DNA from: Sphingobacterium sp. UBA4616
Lineage (GTDB): Bacteria > Bacteroidota > Bacteroidia > Sphingobacteriales > Sphingobacteriaceae
Reading direction: 5' to 3'
Assembly (NCBI GenBank): GCA_002386525.1
Contig: DGIS01000028.1
Coordinates: forward strand, 1 to 64,000
DNA: 64,000 nt
The position numbers and the translations under genes were made by a program. This document shows, piece by piece, positions 35,247 to 45,195 of this stretch. The notes beneath the pieces are model-generated. The model was not told where the DNA came from and did not search any database. It was given only the letters and a program-made list of their open reading frames with translations. The first letter of the stretch is position 1; each line of letters opens with the position of its first letter.

Positions 35247-37148
35247 TTAAAATAAAGTATTCCAAGAATAGAGATTATCCTCTAGGCGGATTTTTTCGGC
35301 ATCCAGCAGATCACGAATGATCTCTATTCTTTTCTTCTCCGTACCTATTGTTAAACTACCTACCAAATCATGGATATTTTTCGCTCCAGCGAGTAAACTG
35401 CTTTTTATTTCGGCCTTTATATTTGTCCGTTGCTTTTCTCGGTGATTACGGATCAGGCACAAATCACATACTTCACAGAACCCCGCATTTTTCTCACCAA
35501 AATATAATAACAGCGACTGACTGCGGCAATTGCTTTGTTCAATATAATTAATCATGCCATTGACTTCCTCTTCCTTCACCTGATAGCGATCCCGAATAAA
35601 AACATGGTCAATATGCAAATGTTTGTAATCGACCCGATTCTGTAAGAATGTCAATTGCGGTGAATCTGTAGAAGGCAAATAAGTCGCTATTTCGAACGTT
35701 TCTAACGACTTCAATAGCTCCACGACACGACCGTAAGGTATACCTAACTTACCTGCGAATTCGTATTCATTGATTAATATGAAATTCTCAAATACGCCGC
35801 CATAGCTACGTAAAATAGCCTTGACGAGCTTATCATATTTTGCATACTGAACCTGAAATTTATATAACTCAGCACTGTCAATCTCAAATTTAAAACGTGA
35901 AGGGATTGTAACAGCCTCCGACAAGACCAGCCAGGTATCCCGCTCTAGAAATTTTAGTGCACTCATCACTGGCACTAAGGGTAGCTGATATTTTTTAGCA
36001 AATGTAACGACATCAAAATCCACTGTCACCCCTTCTCCAGAACCATAAGGGATCTGAAAATGATTACAAAGGTAGTGATAGGTTTGTTGAATAAAGGAAA
36101 TATCTGGAAAACTAGCCTGCAGATTATCCAGTAGTTTCTGCTCATCTGTTTTTTGATAAAGAATAACAGGATAAGCTTTTTTTCCATCCCTCCCTGCCCT
36201 ACCGGCTTCTTGATAATAGGCCTCCAGTGAATCGGGCAGATCCAGATGAATCACAAAGCGCACATCAGGCTTATCGATCCCCATTCCAAAGGCATTTGTA
36301 GCAACAATAACACGAACAACATTTGTCATCCACCCATGCTGCTTCTGATCCCGCTCTTGCCCAGAAAGCCCTGCATGGTAATAATCCGCAGAAATCCCAT
36401 TATTGACCAAAATACGGGCTACTTCTTGTGTTTCGCGCCGGTTTCTTACATAAACAATACCACATCCGCCCAATTTATGGATGATGCGTACCATACGCCC
36501 CATCTTATCCTCCTCTTCAATAGCCATATAAGCCAGATTATCCCGAAGAAAGCTTTTGACAAATACATTTTCCTTCAAAAAACCAAGTTTCTGCTGAATA
36601 TCGGTTATCACACGGGCCGTTGCGGTGGCCGTAAGAGCCAAAAATGGAACTTTAGGATGTAGTTCGCGTAATTTAGCTAATTCTAAATAAGGCGGTCTAA
36701 AATCATAACCCCATTGAGAAATGCAATGTGCTTCATCTATGGCAAATAGATTGACATTCATAAATCGTATACGTTCTCTTACGATATCATTGTACAACCT
36801 TTCGGGAGAGAGATAGAGAAATTTTATTTTCCCATACACGCAATTATCCAGTGTGATATCCACCTCTCTCTTCTTCATACCAGCATAAATTGCGACCGCT
36901 TGAATTCCATTTCTTTTCAAATGTTCAACTTGGTCTTTCATCAACGCAATGAGCGGTGTAACCACGATACAAATTCCTTCTAGCATCAATGCAGGTACTT
37001 GAAAACAAATCGATTTCCCCCCACCTGTCGGCAATAAAGCCAAGGTATCTTTACCAGAAATGACAGATTGAATAATTTCTTCCTGCAGGGGTCTAAATGA
37101 GTCAAATCCCCAGTATTGCCTTAAGATTGATATACTATCTTGCGTCAT
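35247..37148 (-). CDS. recQ: RecQ-family DNA helicase, variant with a displaced zinc site
   Basis: ATP-dependent 3'-5' DNA helicase of 633 residues. The core shows Walker A PTGGGKSICFQ, DEAHCISQWGYDFRP, TATATARV and motif VI QEAGRAGRDG (Gln about 313). The zinc cysteines are Cys541, Cys558, Cys561 and Cys564, with the same 17-3-3 spacing as in E. coli RecQ but about 160 residues further along. The extra segment looks like winged-helix material (VVTFAKKYQLPLVPVMSALKFLE). A further small helical domain of about 65 residues follows the zinc site; no HRDC domain is recognised. Its ATG overlaps the comEC stop as ATGA, so translation is coupled. Confidence 0.92.
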   Translation of the reverse strand: MTQDSISILRQYWGFDSFRPLQEEIIQSVISGKDTLALLPTGGGKSICFQVPALMLEGICIVVTPLIALMKDQVEHLKRNGIQAVAIYAGMKKREVDITLDNCVYGKIKFLYLSPERLYNDIVRERIRFMNVNLFAIDEAHCISQWGYDFRPPYLELAKLRELHPKVPFLALTATATARVITDIQQKLGFLKENVFVKSFLRDNLAYMAIEEEDKMGRMVRIIHKLGGCGIVYVRNRRETQEVARILVNNGISADYYHAGLSGQERDQKQHGWMTNVVRVIVATNAFGMGIDKPDVRFVIHLDLPDSLEAYYQEAGRAGRDGKKAYPVILYQKTDEQKLLDNLQASFPDISFIQQTYHYLCNHFQIPYGSGEGVTVDFDVVTFAKKYQLPLVPVMSALKFLERDTWLVLSEAVTIPSRFKFEIDSAELYKFQVQYAKYDKLVKAILRSYGGVFENFILINEYEFAGKLGIPYGRVVELLKSLETFEIATYLPSTDSPQLTFLQNRVDYKHLHIDHVFIRDRYQVKEEEVNGMINYIEQSNCRSQSLLLYFGEKNAGFCEVCDLCLIRNHREKQRTNIKAEIKSSLLAGAKNIHDLVGSLTIGTEKKRIEIIRDLLDAEKIRLEDNLYSWNTLF

Positions 37149-39229
37149 AAGTTCTCCTTATTCCAAACATACGCAAAATTATCTTTCATGAGATAATTTT
37201 GTATCCCCAAACTATCCAACATGTGTTGCATAAGCAGACACTTCTCCATTGAGTTGGATCCATCCAGTACAACAAATTTTGGTTTGATTTGCTTTAATAC
37301 ATCTGGTAAACCATATAAAAAGTTTTTTCTGATAATGACCAGATCAGCAGGTGACATCGTTCCTTTCGGATGAGACAAAATAGCGACTCTACCTAAAGGA
37401 AGCGTCACAAAATAATTCTTTCGATCCCGTCCATTTAATGGCACAAACTGAACTTCACCTGCCGATAACAATGCAATTTCCCTTCCACAAGCATATTGTA
37501 ACCCTTTGGCCTGCAAGGAATCAAAAGTGCTATAAACAATTCCGCGACCAGCTTTGAAATACCCCATCGTCAATTCATGCTTCGTATTGTAAATACGAAA
37601 CCGTTCTGAATCATTACTTGCTAACCATTTTTTCCCATTGATTAGCAACATTCCAATTCCACAATATAGCCCGAGCCATACGTACCTCTTATCTTTCCAC
37701 TGAAAAGTATATAAAAAAGAGAAAACTGAAAAATAGGCCAAAAATAAAATACTGATTTCCATAGGGGCTATTTTTATAGTCGAAAAAGGTAAATGATCAA
37801 TAAATTTCAGACAGCATAGTATAAAATCAATGAGATGTTCTAGAAGAAAACCCAAAATCTCATTAAGCCAGTCGACAGGGTTAATGGTCATAACAAAACC
37901 AGCATACATCACTAGGGTGGAAGGAATATCGACAAGTAAGTTGGCAATCAGAAAATAAGTAGGAAACTGTCCAAAATAATAAAGACTCAGCGGTGTTGTC
38001 AGAATCTGTGCGGCAATAGAAACCGTTAATATATCTCTTAAAAATCGGAGTATAGAACTTTTGACCGGCAGAAGTGCATTCACCAGCGGGGCACATATTA
38101 TCATACCCAAAACGGCTAAAAAAGACAATTGGAAACCAACGTCATTAATAGCCCGGGGCGCAAACAATAGAATCAATACAGCAGCAATAATAAGCGAATT
38201 CAAGCTTGAAAAACTTCGTTTAAAATATTGTGCACATAGGACAAAACTAATCATGATAGCTGCGCGTGTAATCGGCGCATCAAGCCCAGCTATAAATGCA
38301 TATATCCAGATCGTGCCCCATAATAAAATTAATGGTAGCCACTTCAGGTAAAGTGGCCATGCAATTTGTCTGATAATAAGAGATAAAAAACCAAATAGAA
38401 CGGCAACATGCATCCCCGATACACTTAAGATATGCACAGTTCCTGTATTGGTGAAAGCCTCCATATTATCATTACTGATCTCGCTTCGAAAACCGTATAA
38501 CAACGCCGATGCAATCGCAAAATTTTCATCCCCTTTAAGATGGCTGCGGAGCTTAACTAAAAAATATCTCCTCGCTTGCAAAGCGAGTCCAAACACTGAA
38601 AAGCCTCTTGTTTCTTGCCGACTGATCAACCTATAGTAGCCAGATTTCACAAAAACTTCATGATGTATTAAGTACTTGCTCAAATACTCCCTATAGTCAA
38701 ACTCCATCGGATTACGCGGCGGAGCTATTCTTTTCACATCCCCTTTTAACCATAAGAAGTCACCAAACTGAAGGAAATTTTTCGTACTCAATTTTAGGGT
38801 TATCATCAATCGGCCGGAACTTGGTACAAACTTACCTTGCCTATGAACACCGATCACTTCTGCAGAAAAACGGATAATATGTTGCTTTATCTTAGGTTCC
38901 TCCATTATTTTCACTACATAACTATCCGCTTCTAGATGAGAGAAGTGATTAATGACAACTTGTGGTTCATTGCGCCAAAATTGATAAATTCCAAATAATA
39001 TAATAGATAAGTAATAGCCGCAGGTATAACCGTATTTACGAATTTTACCCCTGAAAAAATAGCAACACATGGTTAGCAGCGTCATTACTATCAATGCTTG
39101 CAGTACATGTTGAAATATCGGGCGAGAAATTGGCAGTGTAGGAGCCAAAAGAAGCGTCAAAATATATAGGGTGGCAATCTTAAGAATAGGAATGCGCTCT
39201 AGTCTTTGGAGAAAACTTAACTCTTTCAT
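37145..39229 (-). CDS. comEC: ComEC/Rec2-family DNA-uptake channel without metallo-beta-lactamase domain
   Basis: Inner-membrane protein of 694 residues, the presumed DNA channel of natural transformation. An N-terminal membrane and OB-like DUF4131 part (about 1-190) is followed by the competence domain with its many helices (about 230-500), including GTVHILSVSGMHVAVLFGF with the SGMH signature. The C-terminal 170 residues contain no HxHxDH motif, so the beta-lactamase-like nuclease domain found in Bacillus ComEC is absent. The ATG at 39229 overlaps the upstream stop as ATGA; a GTG three codons earlier is less likely. Confidence 0.9.
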   Translation of the reverse strand: MKELSFLQRLERIPILKIATLYILTLLLAPTLPISRPIFQHVLQALIVMTLLTMCCYFFRGKIRKYGYTCGYYLSIILFGIYQFWRNEPQVVINHFSHLEADSYVVKIMEEPKIKQHIIRFSAEVIGVHRQGKFVPSSGRLMITLKLSTKNFLQFGDFLWLKGDVKRIAPPRNPMEFDYREYLSKYLIHHEVFVKSGYYRLISRQETRGFSVFGLALQARRYFLVKLRSHLKGDENFAIASALLYGFRSEISNDNMEAFTNTGTVHILSVSGMHVAVLFGFLSLIIRQIAWPLYLKWLPLILLWGTIWIYAFIAGLDAPITRAAIMISFVLCAQYFKRSFSSLNSLIIAAVLILLFAPRAINDVGFQLSFLAVLGMIICAPLVNALLPVKSSILRFLRDILTVSIAAQILTTPLSLYYFGQFPTYFLIANLLVDIPSTLVMYAGFVMTINPVDWLNEILGFLLEHLIDFILCCLKFIDHLPFSTIKIAPMEISILFLAYFSVFSFLYTFQWKDKRYVWLGLYCGIGMLLINGKKWLASNDSERFRIYNTKHELTMGYFKAGRGIVYSTFDSLQAKGLQYACGREIALLSAGEVQFVPLNGRDRKNYFVTLPLGRVAILSHPKGTMSPADLVIIRKNFLYGLPDVLKQIKPKFVVLDGSNSMEKCLLMQHMLDSLGIQNYLMKDNFAYVWNKENL

Positions 39230-41259
39230 AATTGCCACCTCAATTGTAACCTAACGTCAGATTTCCTATTACCATCGATCTGATCCAATCCTGTTCCGAT
39301 AACCTCTCTCCCCGGATAATAGTATAATGCATATTTGGCCCATACCTGAAGATGGCGGCTTAAGCGATAGTTTATATTAAGATAAGTTCTCCATCCCTTT
39401 GTATTGTACATGCCGAAACCGGCTGCGTACAGTACATCTTGCTCATAAGCATAGATTCTATTATCATAGCTCGCTGCGTCAAAATATGCGACCCGCATAT
39501 TAGACTGGAACTTTCCGGCTGCCGACTTCCAGAATACATCCTGAAAAAGCATATATCCGACACTGCTTTCCTGATACTCTTTTTGGAACATATTAGCTTC
39601 TACGCGGGAACGAACAGTCCATCGTGAGTTAAGACGATAATGAAATTCTACCCTTAATTGCTGCTTAACTGTATTCACAAGCCCATGCTCGGTCTGTCCC
39701 TCTCCGGTGTAGTTAACTTGTTTTAATCGGTTGCGATAACGCAAGGAAAGTTGCCCCTTTTTATACCACATGTAACTTAGCTGACTGAAGAAATCAGCTC
39801 CTGTAGATAGTGTATCAGCCTGATACTTTGCTCCCGGAAAACGGAAGACATCAGCATAATTAGACCAGAGTAATTTTCTTCCAAGCTGGTACGTTAATCC
39901 CAAATATCCTCCCTGCTCATTCGACGTATCCCCCGATTCACCAAACCCCTGTCCATAAAAAGTATGAAAATTCTTCTTGTAGTCGCGAAGTAAAAGGACC
40001 GAAGATAATCGTGGATGTAAACTTATTATGGACCCTGCTAATAAAGCCGAACCACCATCCATGCTGTTGGCATATTCACCGAACAAATAGATATTCCGAA
40101 TGGTATAGTTTGTATACAAACTTATGTTTCGCAGAAAGTCACCTTCAAAATCAGCTTGTTGTCGTATTCCCTTTCCTTTGATTTTAAAGACATCCAACTG
40201 GGTCTGGTTAAAATGAATACCTGCTTTGAGCCGTTTATAGCGCCACAATAAATTCAATCCATACGCCATTTGAGACGCGGCACCACGATATTTCTGTTCG
40301 GTTGGAGTACGGTGTAAACCAGTACTTGCAATCGTTGAAATCGTTGCCGGAAAAGTTGTACGGTCAACATTTCCGTCAATCGATCGATAAGAAAAATAGG
40401 GTGTAATTTCGATATGTTTAATCTGTAAAGTTCCCGCAATACCACGCATAAAATTAATCTCATTTAACGAAGTGTAGGATTTTACACCAATCCCTTGTCT
40501 TGCGGCATTCTGTACCAATCCTCCTTTTCCAAAACTCAAACCATTCCACATACTGAGCCCCTGGCCAAATTGCAAAGCATAGTCGCCGATCACGATATTC
40601 CTGAACCGACTAAAGTTCTTTATGGACAAACTCATACTATAGAAATCAAATCCCATTTTTTGCCGATCTTTAAAAAAGGGTTCCCCGGCATCTTTTTCCA
40701 TATTAATGGCGAGTTGGATTCTATCGTTCAATTGGGCTCTGTACCTTAGCGCATAGCGATTAGCATCGCCGAGATACCTGGATCTCGTTGTATCAGTGAT
40801 ACGATAGCCCTTCGCTTTCTCGAGTGTCCGAGCATACCGAAACATAATTTCTTGCTTAAATTTTCTTAATTTGAGGACGTTTAATGGTGATTCAGAGCCT
40901 ACTTTTACAAAAGGTAACAATAGATAGACTATTCTTTCATTAAATCCTTCGATGGCCTGTAATTCCAATACATGGATAAAATTTCCCGAAATAGCCCTAT
41001 GCGCCAATAGATGCTCAATTAATAAAGGATTTAGAAATTGTAATTCAGCGAGTTCGCTACCATCAGTTTTGTTGAGGTCGATGGGGTGTTTGAGATAATG
41101 ATACCACTTTTCATTCAGTTCGCTCAAATCAGCATCCTCGGGAAGATTTTCGGATAAGCTTTCAAATAAATCTTGGAGATCGATTTTTTCATTTGTCTGC
41201 GCCATACAGGTTCCAATAAAACAACCTATAAAGAGCAAAATTTTGCTACAATATGTCAT
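39226..41259 (-). CDS. helix-hairpin-helix domain fused to an outer-membrane beta-barrel
   Basis: Exported protein of 677 residues. The signal peptide ends near GTCMAQ (about 20). Residues about 57-117 form a ComEA-type HhH DNA-binding unit (PIDLNKTDGSELAELQFL, then HRAISGNFIHVLELQAIEGF). The remaining 550 residues show alternating aromatic strands (FRNIVIGDYALQFGQGLSM, YFSYRSIDGNV) ending in VRLQLRWQL, as in an outer-membrane barrel. It is first in the operon with comEC and recQ, both joined by ATGA overlaps. The DNA-uptake role is inferred from HhH plus ComEC linkage; no experiment is known to me. Confidence 0.82.
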   Translation of the reverse strand: MTYCSKILLFIGCFIGTCMAQTNEKIDLQDLFESLSENLPEDADLSELNEKWYHYLKHPIDLNKTDGSELAELQFLNPLLIEHLLAHRAISGNFIHVLELQAIEGFNERIVYLLLPFVKVGSESPLNVLKLRKFKQEIMFRYARTLEKAKGYRITDTTRSRYLGDANRYALRYRAQLNDRIQLAINMEKDAGEPFFKDRQKMGFDFYSMSLSIKNFSRFRNIVIGDYALQFGQGLSMWNGLSFGKGGLVQNAARQGIGVKSYTSLNEINFMRGIAGTLQIKHIEITPYFSYRSIDGNVDRTTFPATISTIASTGLHRTPTEQKYRGAASQMAYGLNLLWRYKRLKAGIHFNQTQLDVFKIKGKGIRQQADFEGDFLRNISLYTNYTIRNIYLFGEYANSMDGGSALLAGSIISLHPRLSSVLLLRDYKKNFHTFYGQGFGESGDTSNEQGGYLGLTYQLGRKLLWSNYADVFRFPGAKYQADTLSTGADFFSQLSYMWYKKGQLSLRYRNRLKQVNYTGEGQTEHGLVNTVKQQLRVEFHYRLNSRWTVRSRVEANMFQKEYQESSVGYMLFQDVFWKSAAGKFQSNMRVAYFDAASYDNRIYAYEQDVLYAAGFGMYNTKGWRTYLNINYRLSRHLQVWAKYALYYYPGREVIGTGLDQIDGNRKSDVRLQLRWQL

Positions 41260-41360
41260 AATAGGTTTTAATTAATATTGGCTAGATGTTAGGCGATGAA
41301 CCTTTTATCCCGGCAGAAAAAAGACTCATTAGCATGAAAATAGGAAATATAAATGAATAA

Positions 41361-41395
41361 AAAAAGCCCGATGAGAAATTTCATCAGGCTTTTTC
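41361..41395 (-). terminator. gyrB terminator
   Basis: AAAAAGCCCGATGA against TCATCAGGCTTTTT (one mismatch), 39 nt after the gyrB stop, with a T tract on the minus strand. Confidence 0.85.
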
Positions 41396-41433
41396 TATTC
41401 ATTTATGTACAATTCCTTTAAGCTAAACTCACA

Positions 41434-43392
41434 TTAAATATCAATTTTAGCATAACGTGCATTTTTTTCAATAAATTCACGACGCGGAGCAACTTCGTCT
41501 CCCATTAACATGGAGAAAATACGGTCACATTCCGCTGCATTCTCAATAGTTACTTGTCTCAAGGTACGCGTTTCAGGATTCATGGTCGTATCCCACAGCT
41601 GTTCAGCATTCATCTCACCAAGACCTTTGTAACGCTGTACGTGCACACTATCCTCTTTACCAGTTCCCTTCAAACGCTGAATAGCATTGATACGTTGATC
41701 TTCATTCCAAGCATATTCGTGTTCCTTTCCTTTTTTGACAAGATATAGCGGCGGCGTTGCAATATACACATATCCTCTTTCAATCAATTCTTTCATATAT
41801 CTGAAATAGAATGTCAAGATTAATGTTGTAATGTGGGACCCATCCACATCGGCATCCGTCATGATGATGATACGGTGGTAACGTAATTTTTCGATATTCA
41901 ATGCTTTAGCATCCTCGGCAGTACCTACACTCACACCCAAAGCCGTAAACATATTTTTGATCTCTTCATTTTCGTAGATCTTATGTTCCATTGCTTTCTC
42001 AACGTTAAGGATCTTACCACGTAGCGGCATGATTGCCTGATGTTTTCTATCACGGCCAGACTTAGCTGTACCACCCGCAGAATCACCCTCGACAAAATAG
42101 ATCTCACATTTCGTTGGATCGTTATCTTGGCAGTCGGCCAATTTACCCGGAAGTCCAGAGCCACCCATTACGGTTTTACGTTGTACCAAATCACGGGCTT
42201 TACGCGCAGCAGCACGCGCTTGAGCAGCTATGACTACCTTTTGAACGATAGCTTTCGCTTCACGTGGGTTCTCTTCCAGATAAACACCCAAGATCTCCCC
42301 AACAGCGACATCTACAGCCCCCATTACCTCGGAATTACCTAGTTTAGTTTTTGTCTGTCCTTCAAATTGAGGTTCTGCAACTTTCACTGAAATTACAGCC
42401 GTCAATCCTTCACGGAAGTCATCACCCGTAATTTCAACTTTCAAATTCTTAAGCAAACCTGACTTGTCCGCGTAAGCCTTCAATGTACGTGTCAAACCAC
42501 GACGGAAACCAGCAACGTGTGAACCACCTTCAATGGTATTAATGTTATTCACATAAGAATGCACATTTTCAGAATACGTATCATTATATTGTAAAGCTAG
42601 TTCAACAGGGATACCTTGCTTGATACCTTCCACATAAATCGGGTCAGGAATTAACGCCTGACGGTTTCCATCCAAAAACTTAACAAACTCCTTAAGTCCA
42701 CCTTCAGAATGGAATGTTTCCTTTTTCTCAGAACCGTCCTCATTCGTCTCGCGTTCATCATTCAACGTCAAACTCACCCCTTTATTTAAAAATGCAAGCT
42801 CACGAAGACGATTTGCCAAAGTATCGTAATTATAAACTGTAGTCTGCGTGAAAATAGTAGGGTCTGGATGAAATGTTACAATTGTACCGGTCTTATCTGA
42901 TACACCAACTTCTTTCACATCATACAAAGGCTTACCAATTTGATATTCCTGCTGATAAATCTTCCCGTCACGATGAACCTCGGCCTTCAGAAGAGTAGAT
43001 AATGCATTCACACAGGACACACCTACACCATGCAAACCCCCAGAAACCTTATATGTATCTTTATCAAATTTACCCCCAGCATGTAATACTGTCATCACAA
43101 GCTCCAAGGCTGATTTATTTTCCTTTTTGTTGATTCCTGTAGGAATACCACGACCGTTATCCCGAACAGAAATCGAATTATCTTTATGGATAGTTACAAA
43201 AATGTCTGTACAATACCCTGCAACAGCTTCATCGATTGAATTGTCAACTACCTCGTATACCAAATGGTGTAGTCCTTTTACACCGGTATCACCAATATAC
43301 ATGGATGGACGCTTACGAACCGCCTCTAAACCCTCTAATACCTGGATATTATCGGCGGAATAGGTGGATGCATTTTTATTTTCTTCGCTCAT
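41434..43392 (-). CDS. gyrB: DNA gyrase subunit B
   Basis: ATPase subunit of the type II topoisomerase that introduces negative supercoils. It has 652 residues, the short GyrB form without the E. coli insert. The GHKL ATP site shows YEVVDNSIDEAVAGYC, DNGRGIP and GGLHGVGVS. The TOPRIM domain has EGDSAGGTAKSGRDR and DADVDGSHITTLIL. The end KNARYAKIDI favours GyrB over ParE. The ATG before MSEENK is chosen, since a near-consensus promoter starts just upstream. gyrA is not in the window. Confidence 0.95.
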   Translation of the reverse strand: MSEENKNASTYSADNIQVLEGLEAVRKRPSMYIGDTGVKGLHHLVYEVVDNSIDEAVAGYCTDIFVTIHKDNSISVRDNGRGIPTGINKKENKSALELVMTVLHAGGKFDKDTYKVSGGLHGVGVSCVNALSTLLKAEVHRDGKIYQQEYQIGKPLYDVKEVGVSDKTGTIVTFHPDPTIFTQTTVYNYDTLANRLRELAFLNKGVSLTLNDERETNEDGSEKKETFHSEGGLKEFVKFLDGNRQALIPDPIYVEGIKQGIPVELALQYNDTYSENVHSYVNNINTIEGGSHVAGFRRGLTRTLKAYADKSGLLKNLKVEITGDDFREGLTAVISVKVAEPQFEGQTKTKLGNSEVMGAVDVAVGEILGVYLEENPREAKAIVQKVVIAAQARAAARKARDLVQRKTVMGGSGLPGKLADCQDNDPTKCEIYFVEGDSAGGTAKSGRDRKHQAIMPLRGKILNVEKAMEHKIYENEEIKNMFTALGVSVGTAEDAKALNIEKLRYHRIIIMTDADVDGSHITTLILTFYFRYMKELIERGYVYIATPPLYLVKKGKEHEYAWNEDQRINAIQRLKGTGKEDSVHVQRYKGLGEMNAEQLWDTTMNPETRTLRQVTIENAAECDRIFSMLMGDEVAPRREFIEKNARYAKIDI

Positions 43393-43416
43393 TGAAAACC
43401 TCTTAAATGTAATATT

Positions 43417-43447
43417 CAAAAATACGAAATTTTGCCCGATTTATCAA
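43417..43447 (-). promoter_or_regulatory. gyrB promoter
   Basis: TTG (43447-43445), a 20-nt spacer and TATTTTTG (43424-43417), 24 nt before the ATG. Confidence 0.75.
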
Positions 43448-43544
43448 GCCCACAAACAAGTATCGAGCCGATAGCTGGAATTGTCAGAACATAGGATAAT
43501 TTTACTTTTTTACTCTAAAAACTAGAATTTCGATTTTTTTGTGG

Positions 43545-43552
43545 TAGGTTTG
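43545..43552 (+). promoter_or_regulatory. -7 element of the OmpH-like gene
   Basis: TAGGTTTG, 32 nt before the ATG; the -33 element is unclear. Confidence 0.4.
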
Positions 43553-43584
43553 TTTTCAGTAATAATTTGCAAAAAAACAAAAAA

Positions 43585-44202
43585 ATGAATACTATATCTT
43601 CAATTGTATCGAAAGTGTCCTTTGCCCTTTTGTTGGCTGGATCGATTGCATCGTGTAACCAAGGTACAAAAACAGCAAGCGAGCCTGCAAAAAATGATTC
43701 CAATACGGTAAACAAGGAAAATCAGGGAAGTAGCAAAGATAAAATTGTCTATTTAAACTCCGATTCTCTTTCAGAAAAATACCAATATTTTAAGGATATT
43801 AAATCAAAGCTTGAAAATAAAGTAAAGAAAGCACAAACAGACCTGCAATCCAAAAGTACTGCATTCCAACGTGAAGTTGCCGAATACCAAAAAAATGCAG
43901 CGACAATGTCGGCTGCTGATCGACAGGCTACGGAACAAAAATTAGCACGAAAACAAGATGAGCTTGCACGCTTGGACCAGACAGCGTCTTCCTCGATAGC
44001 AAAAGACGAGTCTGAAGAATTCAACAATGTTTATAACAAAATAACCGAATTCCTAAAAAAACATGCGGCAGAAAATGGATATAAGTTAGTATTGACCTAT
44101 TCAAAAACTAATCCGACAGTCTTATATGCTGATCCTTCTTTGGAAATCACCAATGAAGTAATCAAACAATTAAACGAAGAATATAAATCTTCTAAAAAAT
44201 AG
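43585..44202 (+). CDS. OmpH/Skp-family lipoprotein
   Basis: Periplasmic chaperone-like protein of 205 residues. The lipobox GSIASC gives an acylated Cys24, unusual for Skp, which is normally soluble. The OmpH domain covers about 55-200: KIVYLNSDSLSEKY, then a long coiled coil (LENKVKKAQTDLQSKSTAFQ) and the closing strand YKLVLTYSKTNPTVLYADPSLEIT. Skp holds unfolded outer-membrane proteins in the periplasm. It is a single gene with its own terminator. A TTG six codons upstream is less likely. Confidence 0.88.
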   Translation: MNTISSIVSKVSFALLLAGSIASCNQGTKTASEPAKNDSNTVNKENQGSSKDKIVYLNSDSLSEKYQYFKDIKSKLENKVKKAQTDLQSKSTAFQREVAEYQKNAATMSAADRQATEQKLARKQDELARLDQTASSSIAKDESEEFNNVYNKITEFLKKHAAENGYKLVLTYSKTNPTVLYADPSLEITNEVIKQLNEEYKSSKK

Positions 44203-44221
44203 AAGATTACACTAATTTAGG

Positions 44222-44252
44222 AAGCCATCAACTGAGTTGATGGCTTTTTTTA
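44222..44252 (+). terminator. terminator of the OmpH-like gene
   Basis: AAGCCATCAAC and GTTGATGGCTT form an 11-bp stem with loop TGA, followed by a T tract. Confidence 0.9.
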
Positions 44253-44289
44253 TTTTCTTTCTTATCTTGCCTTTCATAAAATTAGATGT

Positions 44290-45195
44290 ATGATCAGAAC
44301 GATTGTTGAAAAAGAAATCGCAAACTACGAATGGATAGATATAGCTGAGCCAACGTCAGAAGACTTCACTTTTATTAAACAGCGTTTTAATTTAAATGAA
44401 GCTTCGATTAAGGACTCCAAAGAACCAGAACATCTGCCTAAAATTGAAGAATTTGAGAATTATACCTTTGTGATCCTCCGCGTCATGTCAGACAATTTCA
44501 AAGAGAATTCAGACAGTATCGGAGAAATCACCGACCGCCTCACCATCTTCTACGGAAGTGATTTTGTCGTTACTGTACACAAACGTCGCATCGAATTTCT
44601 AGAAAAGCTCAAGAATATTGAATTCACATCCATCAAAACAAAAAACAGCCGTAAACTGGCCGTATTTATCACGACGGCGGCTGTATTTACCTTTAGCCAA
44701 ACCCTGGAGCAACTTTCAACACGCATCGATGCATACGAAGAATTGATATTCCTGAAACGTATGAGACAACAGCCAGTACTGAAAAATCTTTATTTTATCA
44801 AAAGACAGATTGATGTCGCACGTAAAGTGATCTTTCTCTACAAAGAGGTTGTTGAGCATTTTCATTCATCTTCAAAAAAGGATGTATACACACGGGATCT
44901 TAAAGATCTACAGATTCGAACAGCGACATTATATGAAAACTTATCTGAAAATGTAGCTCAGCTACTGAATGTTTATTTCAATATCTCGTCCAATCACACC
45001 AACGAAATCATGCGCATCCTCACAATTTTCTCGGTATTTTTTATGCCCATTACTTTTGTTGCAGGAATTTATGGCATGAATTTCAAGAATATGCCCGAAC
45101 TCGAATGGTACTATGGATATCCGGTCGCCATAGCGATCATGATCGCCATATCCCTTGCGATTTATCTCTGGTTCAAAAGAAAAGGTTGGTTATGA
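44290..45195 (+). CDS. corA: CorA-family magnesium/cobalt transporter
   Basis: Pentameric divalent-cation channel of the inner membrane, 301 residues. A cytoplasmic alpha/beta domain (about 1-235) includes a long stalk helix. Two C-terminal helices flank the selectivity signature YGMNF (after MPITFVAGI). It converges on tsaB: the last six bases of the two genes overlap, and one hairpin covers both stop regions. Confidence 0.92.
   Translation: MIRTIVEKEIANYEWIDIAEPTSEDFTFIKQRFNLNEASIKDSKEPEHLPKIEEFENYTFVILRVMSDNFKENSDSIGEITDRLTIFYGSDFVVTVHKRRIEFLEKLKNIEFTSIKTKNSRKLAVFITTAAVFTFSQTLEQLSTRIDAYEELIFLKRMRQQPVLKNLYFIKRQIDVARKVIFLYKEVVEHFHSSSKKDVYTRDLKDLQIRTATLYENLSENVAQLLNVYFNISSNHTNEIMRILTIFSVFFMPITFVAGIYGMNFKNMPELEWYYGYPVAIAIMIAISLAIYLWFKRKGWL

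Noticed and set aside
37145..39229. Reading comEC as truncated by a frameshift because the nuclease-like domain is missing
   Set aside because: The frame runs cleanly into an ATGA overlap with recQ, so the shorter form is intact.
43393..43584. Possible oriC or regulator site beside gyrB
   Set aside because: Only promoters are seen; no box cluster or repeats.
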